Origin: JBHHYU01 sp046757725
GTDB lineage: Bacteria > Desulfobacterota > Binatia > UBA9968
Assembly: GCA_046757725.1 (NCBI GenBank)
Contig: JBHHYU010000083.1
Span: 1-14,369, forward strand
DNA: 14,369 bases
Reading direction: 5' to 3'
Shown here piece after piece: positions 1 through 7,129 of this stretch (the first letter of the stretch is position 1; each line of letters opens with the position of its first letter). The notes beneath the pieces were generated by a model. The model was not told where the DNA came from and ran no database searches. It saw only the letters and a list, made by a program, of their open reading frames with translations. The translations under genes were made by a program, and so were the position numbers.

Positions 1-310
1 CTGAGGAGCGGACCCCCTGCGCCCAACTGGAACACCATACATTTTACGGTAGAGCATCCGGTGGCTTGACATCCGAAAGTGAAAATGAAAAATATGATTG
101 AACCGCATCCACAGGGATCCGGAGCCATAGTTAGGTGGACGAGGTAAAGTTGTTTTGTGGTTCCAACACACCTCTCACTTCCTGCAGGCAATCCAGGAAT
201 CGGGCATTTGACAGAAAAACGGTCCGGATATGGACCAGGCGTTTTGGGGTTAAAAATGGTAAGAAGGGACATAATGGTTTACTTAGATTGTTAGTTTAGA
301 AGGGAAAAAC
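1..310. other. Left-edge region without a recognised gene
   Basis: No convincing gene is visible. Two plus-strand frames are open from the window edge: one stops at 67-69 after 22 codons and another runs about 33 codons, so the tail of an upstream gene may lie here, but neither can be chosen. Two TTGACA hexamers (66-71 and 208-213) resemble -35 boxes. The first has TATGAT at 93-98, but the 21-base spacer is too long for a standard sigma-70 promoter; the second has no good -10. A short dyad (GGTCC and GGACC flanking six bases, 221-236) is present. The promoter of the following hydrolase gene is probably in this stretch, but I cannot place it. Confidence 0.4.
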
Positions 311-976
311 ATGGCTAAAACTACTGTTCAACTCAAGGGCAGAGCAGAGCCCATCCAGGTGGGAAAAATCATCTGCATCGGCAGGAATTACGTCGATCAT
401 ATCGAGGAACTCAACAACGAGCGCCCCTCGGCGCCTATGTTTTTCATCAAGCCGGCAACGGCTTTGACCCCTATTGAGAAGCCGATTCGCATCCCCTCCT
501 ATTCCAAGAAAGCGCGGCATGAGCTCGAGTTAGCCTTGATCATGAAAAAGACGCTGTTTCACTGCAAAGAGAAAGAGGTGCTTCCCGCCATTGACGGCTA
601 CGCGGTAGCGATTGATGTCACCCTGCAGGATGTCCAGGAACGCTGCAAAGAGAAAGGACATCCCTGGGAGATTGCTAAAGGCTTTGACGGTGCCTGCCCT
701 ATCTCTGAATTCGTGCCGGCGGCTGATGTTCCTGATCCTCAAGACCTCATGGTCACCATGCGTGTCAACGGGAAGTTGCGCCACAATGACAGCACCAAAT
801 TGATGATCTGGCAGATCCCGGCCATTGTGGCTGCGGCATCACAATATTTCACCATTGAGCCGGGAGATATCGTGCTCACGGGAACCCCTGCGGGAGTAGG
901 TCCTCTAGAGGCGGGGGACGATCTGGAAATGGAGATCGCGCACGTGGGGAGATATAAAAGCTCAGTAGCACGGTAA
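311..976 (+). CDS. Fumarylacetoacetate hydrolase (FAH) family protein
   Basis: A 221-residue single-domain FAH-fold enzyme of the short YcgM/FAHD1-like type. Family members hydrolyse acylpyruvates or decarboxylate oxaloacetate, or act as hydratase/isomerase in aromatic degradation; the exact substrate cannot be read from sequence. Seen: the N-terminal block CIGRNYVDH (about 22-30), FIKPATAL (45-52), the metal-binding HELEL with E71 and E73, the third expected metal ligand D102 in the segment AIDVTLQD, then KGFDGACPIS (123-132) and VLTGTPAGVG (188-197). The C-terminus ends shortly after the usual last strand, so the protein looks complete. AAGGGAA about five bases before the ATG serves as ribosome binding site. 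It is cytoplasmic, with no signal or membrane segment. Threonine synthase follows about 100 bases downstream on the same strand; no shared pathway is obvious. The family call is firm, the substrate is open. Confidence 0.93.
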   Translation: MAKTTVQLKGRAEPIQVGKIICIGRNYVDHIEELNNERPSAPMFFIKPATALTPIEKPIRIPSYSKKARHELELALIMKKTLFHCKEKEVLPAIDGYAVAIDVTLQDVQERCKEKGHPWEIAKGFDGACPISEFVPAADVPDPQDLMVTMRVNGKLRHNDSTKLMIWQIPAIVAAASQYFTIEPGDIVLTGTPAGVGPLEAGDDLEMEIAHVGRYKSSVAR

Positions 977-1063
977 GCGGGATTATCCTGCGCCAATAGT
1001 GTAGGTTCAACGCTTCGTCTTTCCTGGTTTGTCTGCGCGAGTTTTTTTAGCCCAATCGAGAGT

Positions 1064-1070
1064 AAGGAGG
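1064..1070 (+). promoter_or_regulatory. Shine-Dalgarno that fixes the threonine synthase start at ATA 1078
   Basis: AAGGAGG is a near-perfect anti-16S match and ends seven bases before ATA at 1078. An in-frame TAA at 1063-1065 overlaps it, so translation cannot begin further upstream. No ATG, GTG or TTG occurs in this frame until GTG at 1195. The spacing therefore points at ATA as the initiation codon. Confidence 0.65.
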
Positions 1071-1077
1071 TACCCAT

Positions 1078-2247
1078 ATAACCTTCGCTAGAGATCTTGC
1101 CTGTCCCCAGTGTCGGCGGAGCTTCCCGGTAGGAAAAATCATCAATCTGTGTCCTTGCGGGTCGCCTCTCCTGGTCCGTTACGACCTGGAGAAGGTGAAA
1201 AGAGCCGTTAGCAAGTCTTCACTAGTAGGCCGCCGGCCGGTCCTGTGGCGTTACGGAGAATGGCTTCCCCTCCAAGACCCCAGAAACCGGATCTCTCTGG
1301 GCGAGGGCTTCTCCCCATTAATCGAGACTCCTCAATTGGCCCAGGATATGGGACTGGAAAGATTGTGGCTCAAGGACGAGTCCCGCAACCCCACGGGATC
1401 TTTCAAGGACAGGGGTCTTTCGGTAGCAGTCTCGATGGCCCATGAGATGGGGATTAAGAAGGTGGCTATCCCCTCAGCTGGGAATGCGGCTGGTTCTCTT
1501 GCGGCTTATGCCACGAGGGCTGGAATGGTGGCGCATGTTTTTATGCCTCAAGACGCTCCACGTGCCAATCAGATGGAGGTCAACAGATGTGGTGCCAAGT
1601 TGACCCTGATTCATGGACTCATCAGTGATTGTGCCAAAATAGTTACCGATGGCAAGGAACGTGAAGGATGGTTTGATCTATCCACGTTAAAGGAACCCTA
1701 CCGGCTCGAGGGAAAAAAGACCATGGGTCTCGAGATCGCCGAGCAGCTCGACTGGGCGCTGCCGGACGTAATCCTCTATCCTACGGGTGGTGGGACCGGC
1801 CTCATCGGGATGTGCAAGGCATTCGACGAGTTGCAGGAGATGGATTGGATCGGCCCGAAAAGACCCCGCATGGTATCAGTTCAAGCAGAGGGCTGCGCCC
1901 CTATTGTGCGTGCCTTGTCCGATGGAAAAAAACATGCAGAAACCTGGTCCAATGCCCGAACGATCGCCTCAGGACTGCGTGTGCCAAAATCAGCAGGAGA
2001 TTTTCTGATCCTTGATGCTATCCGCCGTAGCCATGGGACTGCGGTGTCGGTGAGTGATGGCGAGATGATCGCGGAAATCGACAGGATTTCCCGTCTTGAG
2101 GGGCTGTGGTTGTGTCCCGAGAGCGGCGCGTCGGCGGCTGCCCTTCGATGTCTGGTTCGAGAAGGATGGATCAAGCGAGAAGAAACGGTTCTTCTTTTTA
2201 ATACCGCTTCAGCTCTAAAATACGTGGATGTTTTTTCTCAGGAATAA
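1078..2247 (+). CDS. thrC: Threonine synthase with N-terminal zinc ribbon, apparent ATA start
   Basis: PLP-dependent enzyme converting O-phosphohomoserine to threonine and phosphate, the last step of threonine synthesis, in the cytoplasm. From ATA 1078 the product is 389 residues. Residues 9-27 form a four-cysteine knuckle pair (CPQC, then CPCG), seen at the N-terminus of many archaeal/plant-type threonine synthases. The fold-type II core follows: SLGEGFSPL, then NPTGSFKDRG with the PLP lysine at about K110, SAGNAAGS, and the phosphate-binding TGGGTG (about 236-241). The first ordinary start, GTG 1195, lacks a Shine-Dalgarno and would remove the whole zinc ribbon, so I chose ATA behind AAGGAGG. 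ATA could instead be a sequencing change from ATG. It sits downstream of the FAH gene and converges on the M48 gene with a 12-base gap and no clear terminator. Related enzymes such as cysteate synthase share these motifs, so the substrate is inferred. Confidence 0.88.
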   Translation: MTFARDLACPQCRRSFPVGKIINLCPCGSPLLVRYDLEKVKRAVSKSSLVGRRPVLWRYGEWLPLQDPRNRISLGEGFSPLIETPQLAQDMGLERLWLKDESRNPTGSFKDRGLSVAVSMAHEMGIKKVAIPSAGNAAGSLAAYATRAGMVAHVFMPQDAPRANQMEVNRCGAKLTLIHGLISDCAKIVTDGKEREGWFDLSTLKEPYRLEGKKTMGLEIAEQLDWALPDVILYPTGGGTGLIGMCKAFDELQEMDWIGPKRPRMVSVQAEGCAPIVRALSDGKKHAETWSNARTIASGLRVPKSAGDFLILDAIRRSHGTAVSVSDGEMIAEIDRISRLEGLWLCPESGASAAALRCLVREGWIKREETVLLFNTASALKYVDVFSQE

Positions 2248-2259
2248 CCCAGGTCGCTC

Positions 2260-3468
2260 TCACGGAAACCGTGGTGCCCGGTATCGGTAAGGGGATCTGA
2301 CTTGAGGTGGTGCGATCGTGCGTAGAAGCCGCCGCATAAGGGAGGTTAACTCAGTTATCCGAACGCCATGACTCCGGGTGAGTTCGCCCCAACTGGAGCC
2401 GCGTTGATAGTTAGCCAGGACCCTACGCATAGAAGTTCGTCCAAAATAGGTAACCCCTCTTAATGCGGCGTATTGTCCATAGCCCAGTTGGGCTTTCTGT
2501 CTCTCCTGGTATAGAAAAGAAGGATTCATTCGAAGAAAACTGCCCAGGGCTTCGACCACTCTCTTTTCGTTCTGTGGATCCTGAGTTTTTGCATTAACCA
2601 GTTGCATCCCCTTGAGCAGCTCTCTTGTTGCTCTGGCCATAGCAGAATCCAATGCCTGGGGAGAGGGAAGCTGGGCTAGCCTCTCACCGCCACGATGATA
2701 ATAGGTGAGCGCCTTAGGAATAAAGGCACGAAGCTGCGCGGTGCGTGTCTTATAGCCTGGATGGGTGGATAGAAACTCCGGGGGAGACCCGCTACCTTGC
2801 TTGCCGGCTTCCTGTTTGCGCATTCGCTCCCATACCGCCAGGGCTGCCCTCGGATCGTAACCTGCCTTTGCCATCAGGATGAGACCGATACGATCCGCCT
2901 CTGACTCCTGCGCCCGGCCAAAAGGGAGGATAAGTCCCACGCCTGTACCCAGGCCATAAGCCTGCAAGACTTGATTACCAAGCTGGGACCTGCTGCCCAG
3001 AGCCGCAGAAAGGCCCACCCCTCCCAACTGAACGAGCATCCCCTGGCTCATCCTTTCTCCAGCATGGCGAGCTAAGGCATGGGCCACTTCATGGCCGAGG
3101 ACCACGGCTAGGCCGGCCTCATCTCGTGCCGCCTTGAAGATCCCCGTATAGACCGCCACCTTGCCCCCCGGTACCGCAAAGGCGTTCACCGTCTCCGGAT
3201 CATTGACAACGTTGAACTCCCATTTGTAAATAGGTTTATTTGCCGCCCGTGCAATTCTTCGTCCGACTCTACGGACAATCCTGAGCGCCTCACGATCATG
3301 GGATAAGACACTATCCCGCAGGATCTGGCGGTAGGCTTCTTTCCCCATCTCAATTTCCTGGCTCTCAGAAACAAGCATAACTTGACTTCTCTGCGTGTAG
3401 GGCGTTGTCACACAACCCATCAGCAGACTCAGGAAGAGTACCAAGGGTAAAGAACCTTTTTTCACCAT
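2260..3468 (-). CDS. M48-family zinc metalloprotease, predicted lipoprotein
   Basis: A 402-residue peptidase of the M48 (BepA/LoiP/Oma1-like) family, which degrades or helps fold outer-membrane and periplasmic proteins. Residues 1-19 form a lipoprotein signal (positive start, hydrophobic stretch, lipobox LMGC with the acylated cysteine at 19). The residue after Cys is Val, not Asp, which suggests outer-membrane sorting if Lol rules apply. The zinc site is HEVAH (126-130), with the distal glutamate in ESEAD (188-192) and the conserved STHP (234-237). The catalytic domain ends near residue 255. The remaining roughly 145 residues are not the usual TPR region; they look helical and basic, and I do not recognise them. 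The gene lies downstream of the FAD oxidase gene after 153 bases, so it may have its own promoter. It converges on thrC. Confidence 0.93.
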   Translation of the reverse strand: MVKKGSLPLVLFLSLLMGCVTTPYTQRSQVMLVSESQEIEMGKEAYRQILRDSVLSHDREALRIVRRVGRRIARAANKPIYKWEFNVVNDPETVNAFAVPGGKVAVYTGIFKAARDEAGLAVVLGHEVAHALARHAGERMSQGMLVQLGGVGLSAALGSRSQLGNQVLQAYGLGTGVGLILPFGRAQESEADRIGLILMAKAGYDPRAALAVWERMRKQEAGKQGSGSPPEFLSTHPGYKTRTAQLRAFIPKALTYYHRGGERLAQLPSPQALDSAMARATRELLKGMQLVNAKTQDPQNEKRVVEALGSFLRMNPSFLYQERQKAQLGYGQYAALRGVTYFGRTSMRRVLANYQRGSSWGELTRSHGVRITELTSLMRRLLRTIAPPQVRSPYRYRAPRFP

Positions 3469-3621
3469 GAGAAGTTTAAAGATTAGCTGTTTTGCAAGGC
3501 CATAGCAAGAAAAAGGCGTAGCCCCTCAGGCCGGTGCCTGCCGTCCCGACTATGTGCCCCTGCCTGAGAATTCTTTCCCTGACGCGGCTAAGAACAGGCG
3601 CAGATGGATTTACTTAACGGC
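3469..3621. other. Intergenic gap before the M48 gene
   Basis: No gene is supported here; a short plus-strand open frame beginning at 3604 lies antisense to the oxidase gene. The heptamer CTCAGGC and its complement GCCTGAG occur about 30 bases apart, too distant and without a T-run for a standard terminator. The size of the gap leaves room for an M48 promoter or an end to the upstream transcript, but neither is clear. Confidence 0.35.
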
Positions 3622-5013
3622 CTACAAACCGAGCTTACCTGGATTCATGATATGATTCGGATCAAGGACTCTTTTAATTTGGCGCATAACCTCGAGGCCG
3701 TAACCATGCTCTCCAGCCATGAGCGAAGCAAGCTTCACTCCTACGCCGTGGCAGTACTCCATAGAGCCGCCCATCCTTTGGACTAACTGCAGTAGCTCAT
3801 CGATAGCCTCTTCAAGCCGTTTCTGGGGTTGATCCACCTCCTGATTTTCGACGGCCAAACGCATAGAGAATAGCTCGGGTTGGGTCCAAAGACCGCTCTC
3901 TTGCAAAACTACTCCGTGCATCCCAACAGTTTCCATCGCTGCTTTCCTGAAGGGTAAAACCTGTGATGCCGGTAAGGCCACATGGATCCAGTCTCTGCAG
4001 AGCGTATCCTTGCCTCGTTCCCTCCTGTAACGTCGGTTATGCATAAAGCGGTACGCGATGGCGTGACGCTGGCGCCAAAAGTCTTGTGCTTCTTCTTCAG
4101 GCAGCCTTTCTCCTTTTTCCTCTTTGCAAATTGTCAATGCGAGGTGCTCCTCAGCTTCAACCATTGCCTTGGCCCCCTCAAAGGCTAAGTAGAGCACGGC
4201 ACCCCGATCGGCATCGGTGCCCGCATCGCCGAAGTCCATGAGAGCTGGCCTCAGCCCGCGGGCGAAGATCTTTTGCACCGCAGAAAACCCCTCCTCGAAC
4301 GATGCAAAGCGAAGACTGTGCAAGGAACGCTTTGCGGGAAGGGGAAAAGCTTTAACCGTTGCCTCTGTGATGATGCCAAAACAACCTTCTCCACCGATGA
4401 AAAGTTGCTTCAGATCAATTCCCGTAGAAGATTTCGGGACCGCCCTCGTTCGAAGGATCTCCCCGTTTGGTAGAACCGCCACCAGGCTTAGGATCTGATC
4501 GCCCATAGAGCCATACTTGCCGCCGCGATACCCCATGCTATCAGTGGAGATAGCGCCGCCCACGGTAGCCACCGGAAGGGTCCACGGATCATGGCCAAGA
4601 ATAAGGCCGTTTTCATTCAGTGCCTTCTCCAGCGACTCCAGAACCACACCCGCTTGAACGCGAGATGTGCGCGCCTCCTTGTCTATCTCCAAGATGCTGT
4701 CCATTTGCCTCAGGTCTAAGACAAGCCCCGGCTGGATCGATAATGCTCCACCCATGAGCCCCGAGCCCCCGCCATAGGGGACAATGGGCACTTTCTCAGT
4801 GTTGGCCAGAAGGACGACCTCTCGAACCTCCACCGTCGAGATGGGAAGAACCACGCATCGTGGAAGGGTAACTTGGGGTCTCCTGAGTGGATGGATCCTG
4901 CCGTCGCTGAGGGCATCCCAGGAAACCTCGTCTAAATAGGATCGGTCTGTGCGTATGCGTCTTGGCTCAACGATGCGCGATAATTTTTCTTCCAAGGTTT
5001 TTTCATGCGTCAT
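3622..5013 (-). CDS. FAD-binding oxidase, GlcD / alkylglycerone-phosphate synthase-like
   Basis: A 463-residue flavoprotein of the vanillyl-alcohol-oxidase (PCMH) superfamily. The FAD-binding half holds VPYGGGSGLMGGA (about 78-90), the HDPWTLPVATVGGAISTDS segment (141-159), GGKYGSMGDQ (164-173) and the IGGEGCFGIITEAT block (206-219). The C-terminal cap has YCHGVGVK (420-427) and ends in the typical DPNHIMNPGKLGL. Members oxidise 2-hydroxy acids such as glycolate or D-lactate, or, in the AGPS branch, exchange acyl for alkyl groups in ether-lipid synthesis. The KYG and HGVG motifs are shared widely enough that I cannot decide. The iron-sulfur partner genes of glycolate oxidase (glcE, glcF) are not adjacent, so this is not a standard glc operon. 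No membrane segment or signal is seen. It follows the rhomboid gene after 95 bases, and no Shine-Dalgarno is obvious before the ATG. Confidence 0.88.
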   Translation of the reverse strand: MTHEKTLEEKLSRIVEPRRIRTDRSYLDEVSWDALSDGRIHPLRRPQVTLPRCVVLPISTVEVREVVLLANTEKVPIVPYGGGSGLMGGALSIQPGLVLDLRQMDSILEIDKEARTSRVQAGVVLESLEKALNENGLILGHDPWTLPVATVGGAISTDSMGYRGGKYGSMGDQILSLVAVLPNGEILRTRAVPKSSTGIDLKQLFIGGEGCFGIITEATVKAFPLPAKRSLHSLRFASFEEGFSAVQKIFARGLRPALMDFGDAGTDADRGAVLYLAFEGAKAMVEAEEHLALTICKEEKGERLPEEEAQDFWRQRHAIAYRFMHNRRYRRERGKDTLCRDWIHVALPASQVLPFRKAAMETVGMHGVVLQESGLWTQPELFSMRLAVENQEVDQPQKRLEEAIDELLQLVQRMGGSMEYCHGVGVKLASLMAGEHGYGLEVMRQIKRVLDPNHIMNPGKLGL

Positions 5014-5108
5014 AAACTGTGCCTTGGGCTAGGTTCTACTCGAATGAAATTGCGGTCAAGCTTCTGGGTCTAAACGCGGGGATCTGGCAGGGAGAGTCGA
5101 AGAGGCAC

Positions 5109-5834
5109 TTAATGGAGGGTCGGCTTGGAGTCATCATCGTCATTATCGCTTTTACCGCCGGTTACAATATGGAATCTTTGCTTGCGGCGGGCGAGACGGA
5201 CCCGGTCAAGGTAGATCTTCACCCAGGGCCAGGGGTTCCCCCAGCGAAGGTAACAGTAACCAAAGCCCATCCCTCCCAGGTGAGCGAGGTGAGCAATTCC
5301 GGATTGTGTTGATACGATCGATGAGTAGAGAGTGATGGCTGCGATGATCATCACGAAGTGCTTCATTTTGATTGGAAAGACGAAGTAGAAGTATATGATG
5401 CTATTTGGATAGATAAGCCCATAGGCAAGGAGAATTCCAAATATGCCTCCTGAGGCCCCGATACTGGGTACTGTTTGATTAGGGATAAAAACGGCATTCA
5501 AGACCGCTCCTCCCACCGCGCACACAAAGTAATATTTCAGGAAAAACTCAGTATCCCACCGCCGCTCCAGATCACAGCCGAACATCCAAAGAGCGAGCAT
5601 GTTAAATAAGATGTGGAGGATCCCGCCATGGAGAAACTGATAGGTAAAGAGTTGCCAGACGTAAAATTCTCGCCATACCAGGTAAGGGACCAGGCCAAAA
5701 ATGATAGTGAAGTTGTATCCCACCAGTTGCTGAAAAATAAAGACGCCGACGTTTATGATAAGCAGTCCCTTGACTGCTGGGGTCATCGAGCCTCCACCGA
5801 ACATCATCCGCCTAGGCTGGTAATACATCGTCAT
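5109..5834 (-). CDS. Rhomboid-family intramembrane serine protease
   Basis: A 241-residue polytopic membrane protease that cleaves transmembrane substrates within the bilayer. Seen: about six hydrophobic segments starting at residues 22-38, the HGGILHILFNM motif in the second helix region (H69, H74, N78), the catalytic serine in GASGG (S128) and the catalytic histidine in AHLGGMGFG (H185). The Ser/His dyad is intact, so the protein should be active. A hydrophilic C-terminal tail with a run of aspartates (about 229-235) faces the cytoplasm in usual rhomboid topology. Two ATGs are possible (5834 and 5828), neither with a strong Shine-Dalgarno; the longer form is given. The gene lies 37 bases after the pseudopilin-hybrid gene. 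A membrane protein encoded nearby could be a substrate, but this is only inference. Confidence 0.94.
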   Translation of the reverse strand: MTMYYQPRRMMFGGGSMTPAVKGLLIINVGVFIFQQLVGYNFTIIFGLVPYLVWREFYVWQLFTYQFLHGGILHILFNMLALWMFGCDLERRWDTEFFLKYYFVCAVGGAVLNAVFIPNQTVPSIGASGGIFGILLAYGLIYPNSIIYFYFVFPIKMKHFVMIIAAITLYSSIVSTQSGIAHLAHLGGMGFGYCYLRWGNPWPWVKIYLDRVRLARRKQRFHIVTGGKSDNDDDDSKPTLH

Positions 5835-5871
5835 TTTAATCTATCCCAGTGATGTCTCCACTCAAGGTCTT

Positions 5872-6504
5872 TCAGGGGCGGTGTGGAACGTCATCCGAGG
5901 TTCCCGGCCGGCCATCTTTTCCCGCACTGAAGAGGTCAAACCCCTTTTCAGTCTGCCGATACACGTACAAGTTCCCCCATGGATCCAGGGCTCGTTTTTT
6001 TTCTATAGGATCTTCAGGGTCGATGATGGATTGCAGAGATTCAGGATACGAGCCCGTTTGGGCTTTATAGTTTTCGATCTCCTTCGTCAGCCTACGAAGG
6101 TTGTTTTCCAAACTGCTGTCTTTCCAGAGACCTGAGCGGAACGTCACAATGGTTGCAACGAGAATAACTAGAAGGACGAAACCCAATGGAACCCCGACGT
6201 AAGGTAAGGCTCGCCTCAGTTCCACTTTGGGAAGACGAAACCTACTGACATCAATAACGGGGCCTTCACCCGTATGGCTATAACCTTGCGCCGCCTTGGC
6301 GATCCGATAAGCATCCATGATTCCCCATACCCAAACACCGGCTGAGAGCAGCGTTCCGAGAGGGGGAGCAAGAAACGCTAGGAAGAATGCGCTGAAGAGG
6401 AATAGGAGTCCCCGGACCCACTGTCGGCAGTAAAACTGTCCCAGGCCGGGGATGATCACCGAAAGGATGGCCGCCAGGATAGGGTCTTTAGAATGAAAGT
6501 CCAC
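5872..6504 (-). CDS. Membrane protein with GspG-like (type II secretion pseudopilin) C-terminal domain
   Basis: A 210-residue two-part protein. The first 65 residues resemble TM2/DUF5683-type small membrane domains: IIPGLGQFYCRQWVRG (17-32) matches the usual GxGxFY-x-G pattern, with hydrophobic stretches to about residue 64. A further transmembrane helix spans about 102-123. Residues 130-210 look like the C-terminal domain of major pseudopilin GspG: an amphipathic helix, then TGSYPESL (150-157), DPWGNLYVYR (174-183) and DLFSAGKDGRPGTSDD (190-205), the aspartate-rich loop that binds calcium in GspG. The prepilin leader and first long pilin helix are absent, so it should not assemble as a standard pilin. 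It lies 19 bases after lemA and 37 before the rhomboid gene, so probably in the same operon. Its function is unknown; placement of the domain outside the cytoplasm is inferred from topology. Confidence 0.85.
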   Translation of the reverse strand: MDFHSKDPILAAILSVIIPGLGQFYCRQWVRGLLFLFSAFFLAFLAPPLGTLLSAGVWVWGIMDAYRIAKAAQGYSHTGEGPVIDVSRFRLPKVELRRALPYVGVPLGFVLLVILVATIVTFRSGLWKDSSLENNLRRLTKEIENYKAQTGSYPESLQSIIDPEDPIEKKRALDPWGNLYVYRQTEKGFDLFSAGKDGRPGTSDDVPHRP

Positions 6505-6523
6505 GGCTCCTATCCAACCATTT

Positions 6524-7099
6524 TTAAAACTTTACTTTTGGGAGCTCTTTCTTTTCCTTGGGCACCTCATAGTACGGATAGGTGCTTATGCCCATCGAGG
6601 AAGCAATGAGGTTCCCTGGAAATCGCCGCAGGCTGGTGTTGTATTGACGTACTCGATCGTTGTAGCGTTTTCTTTCTACTGCAATGCGGTTCTCCGTACC
6701 CGCCAGTTCGTCCTGTAGTGCCATGAAGTTTTTGTTGGATTTTAAGTCGGGGTACCGCTCCACAACGACGAGCAGCCGTCCCAGAGCAGACGACATAGAG
6801 TTGGCGGCGGTGATCTTATCCCCTATGGTCTTTGCGCCAGCCATCTTAGCCCTCGACTCTGCGATGCCGAGGAAGATCTGTTTTTCCTGAGACGCAACTC
6901 CCTTGACGGTATTGACGAGGTTGGGGATCAGATCGCTGCGTCGCTGAAGAACATTTTCGACCTGGGCCCATTGGCCCGTGATGTTTTCTTCCATGGTCAC
7001 AAACCCGTTACGCACGGAGATCACGTAACTGCAACTCCCGATAGCCAGAAGAAGAATAACCCCGATGGTAATGGCTATAATGGTTAAGCCTTTTTTCAT
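6524..7099 (-). CDS. lemA: LemA family protein
   Basis: A 191-residue protein of the LemA family: one N-terminal membrane anchor (about 5-27) followed by a long helical coiled domain outside the membrane. Characteristic features are the NGFVTMEENITGQWAQVENVLQRR stretch (positions 31-54), RRSDLIPNLVNTVKG (53-67), the ERYPDLKSNKNFMALQDEL block (about 113-131), ENRIAVERKRYND (136-148) and the tail beginning YNTSLRRFPGNLIA (153-166). The biochemical role of LemA is poorly known; in many bacteria the gene sits next to a TPM-domain gene, as here. AAAGGA seven bases before ATG gives a clear ribosome site. The TPM gene ends 30 bases upstream, so the two are probably co-transcribed. Length and motifs are typical, with nothing missing. 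Confidence 0.95.
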   Translation of the reverse strand: MKKGLTIIAITIGVILLLAIGSCSYVISVRNGFVTMEENITGQWAQVENVLQRRSDLIPNLVNTVKGVASQEKQIFLGIAESRAKMAGAKTIGDKITAANSMSSALGRLLVVVERYPDLKSNKNFMALQDELAGTENRIAVERKRYNDRVRQYNTSLRRFPGNLIASSMGISTYPYYEVPKEKKELPKVKF

Positions 7100-7129
7100 C
7101 TTAATTTCCTTTCTAAGTATTGGCTTTAA

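Noticed and set aside
2261..2273. CACGG-AAA-CCGTG hairpin as a terminator between thrC and the M48 gene
   Set aside because: The stem is only five base pairs with no T-run on either strand, and it overlaps the M48 stop codon.
3982..4498. Plus-strand open frames within the FAD oxidase gene
   Set aside because: They are antisense shadows of a gene with complete FAD-binding motifs and show no family resemblance.
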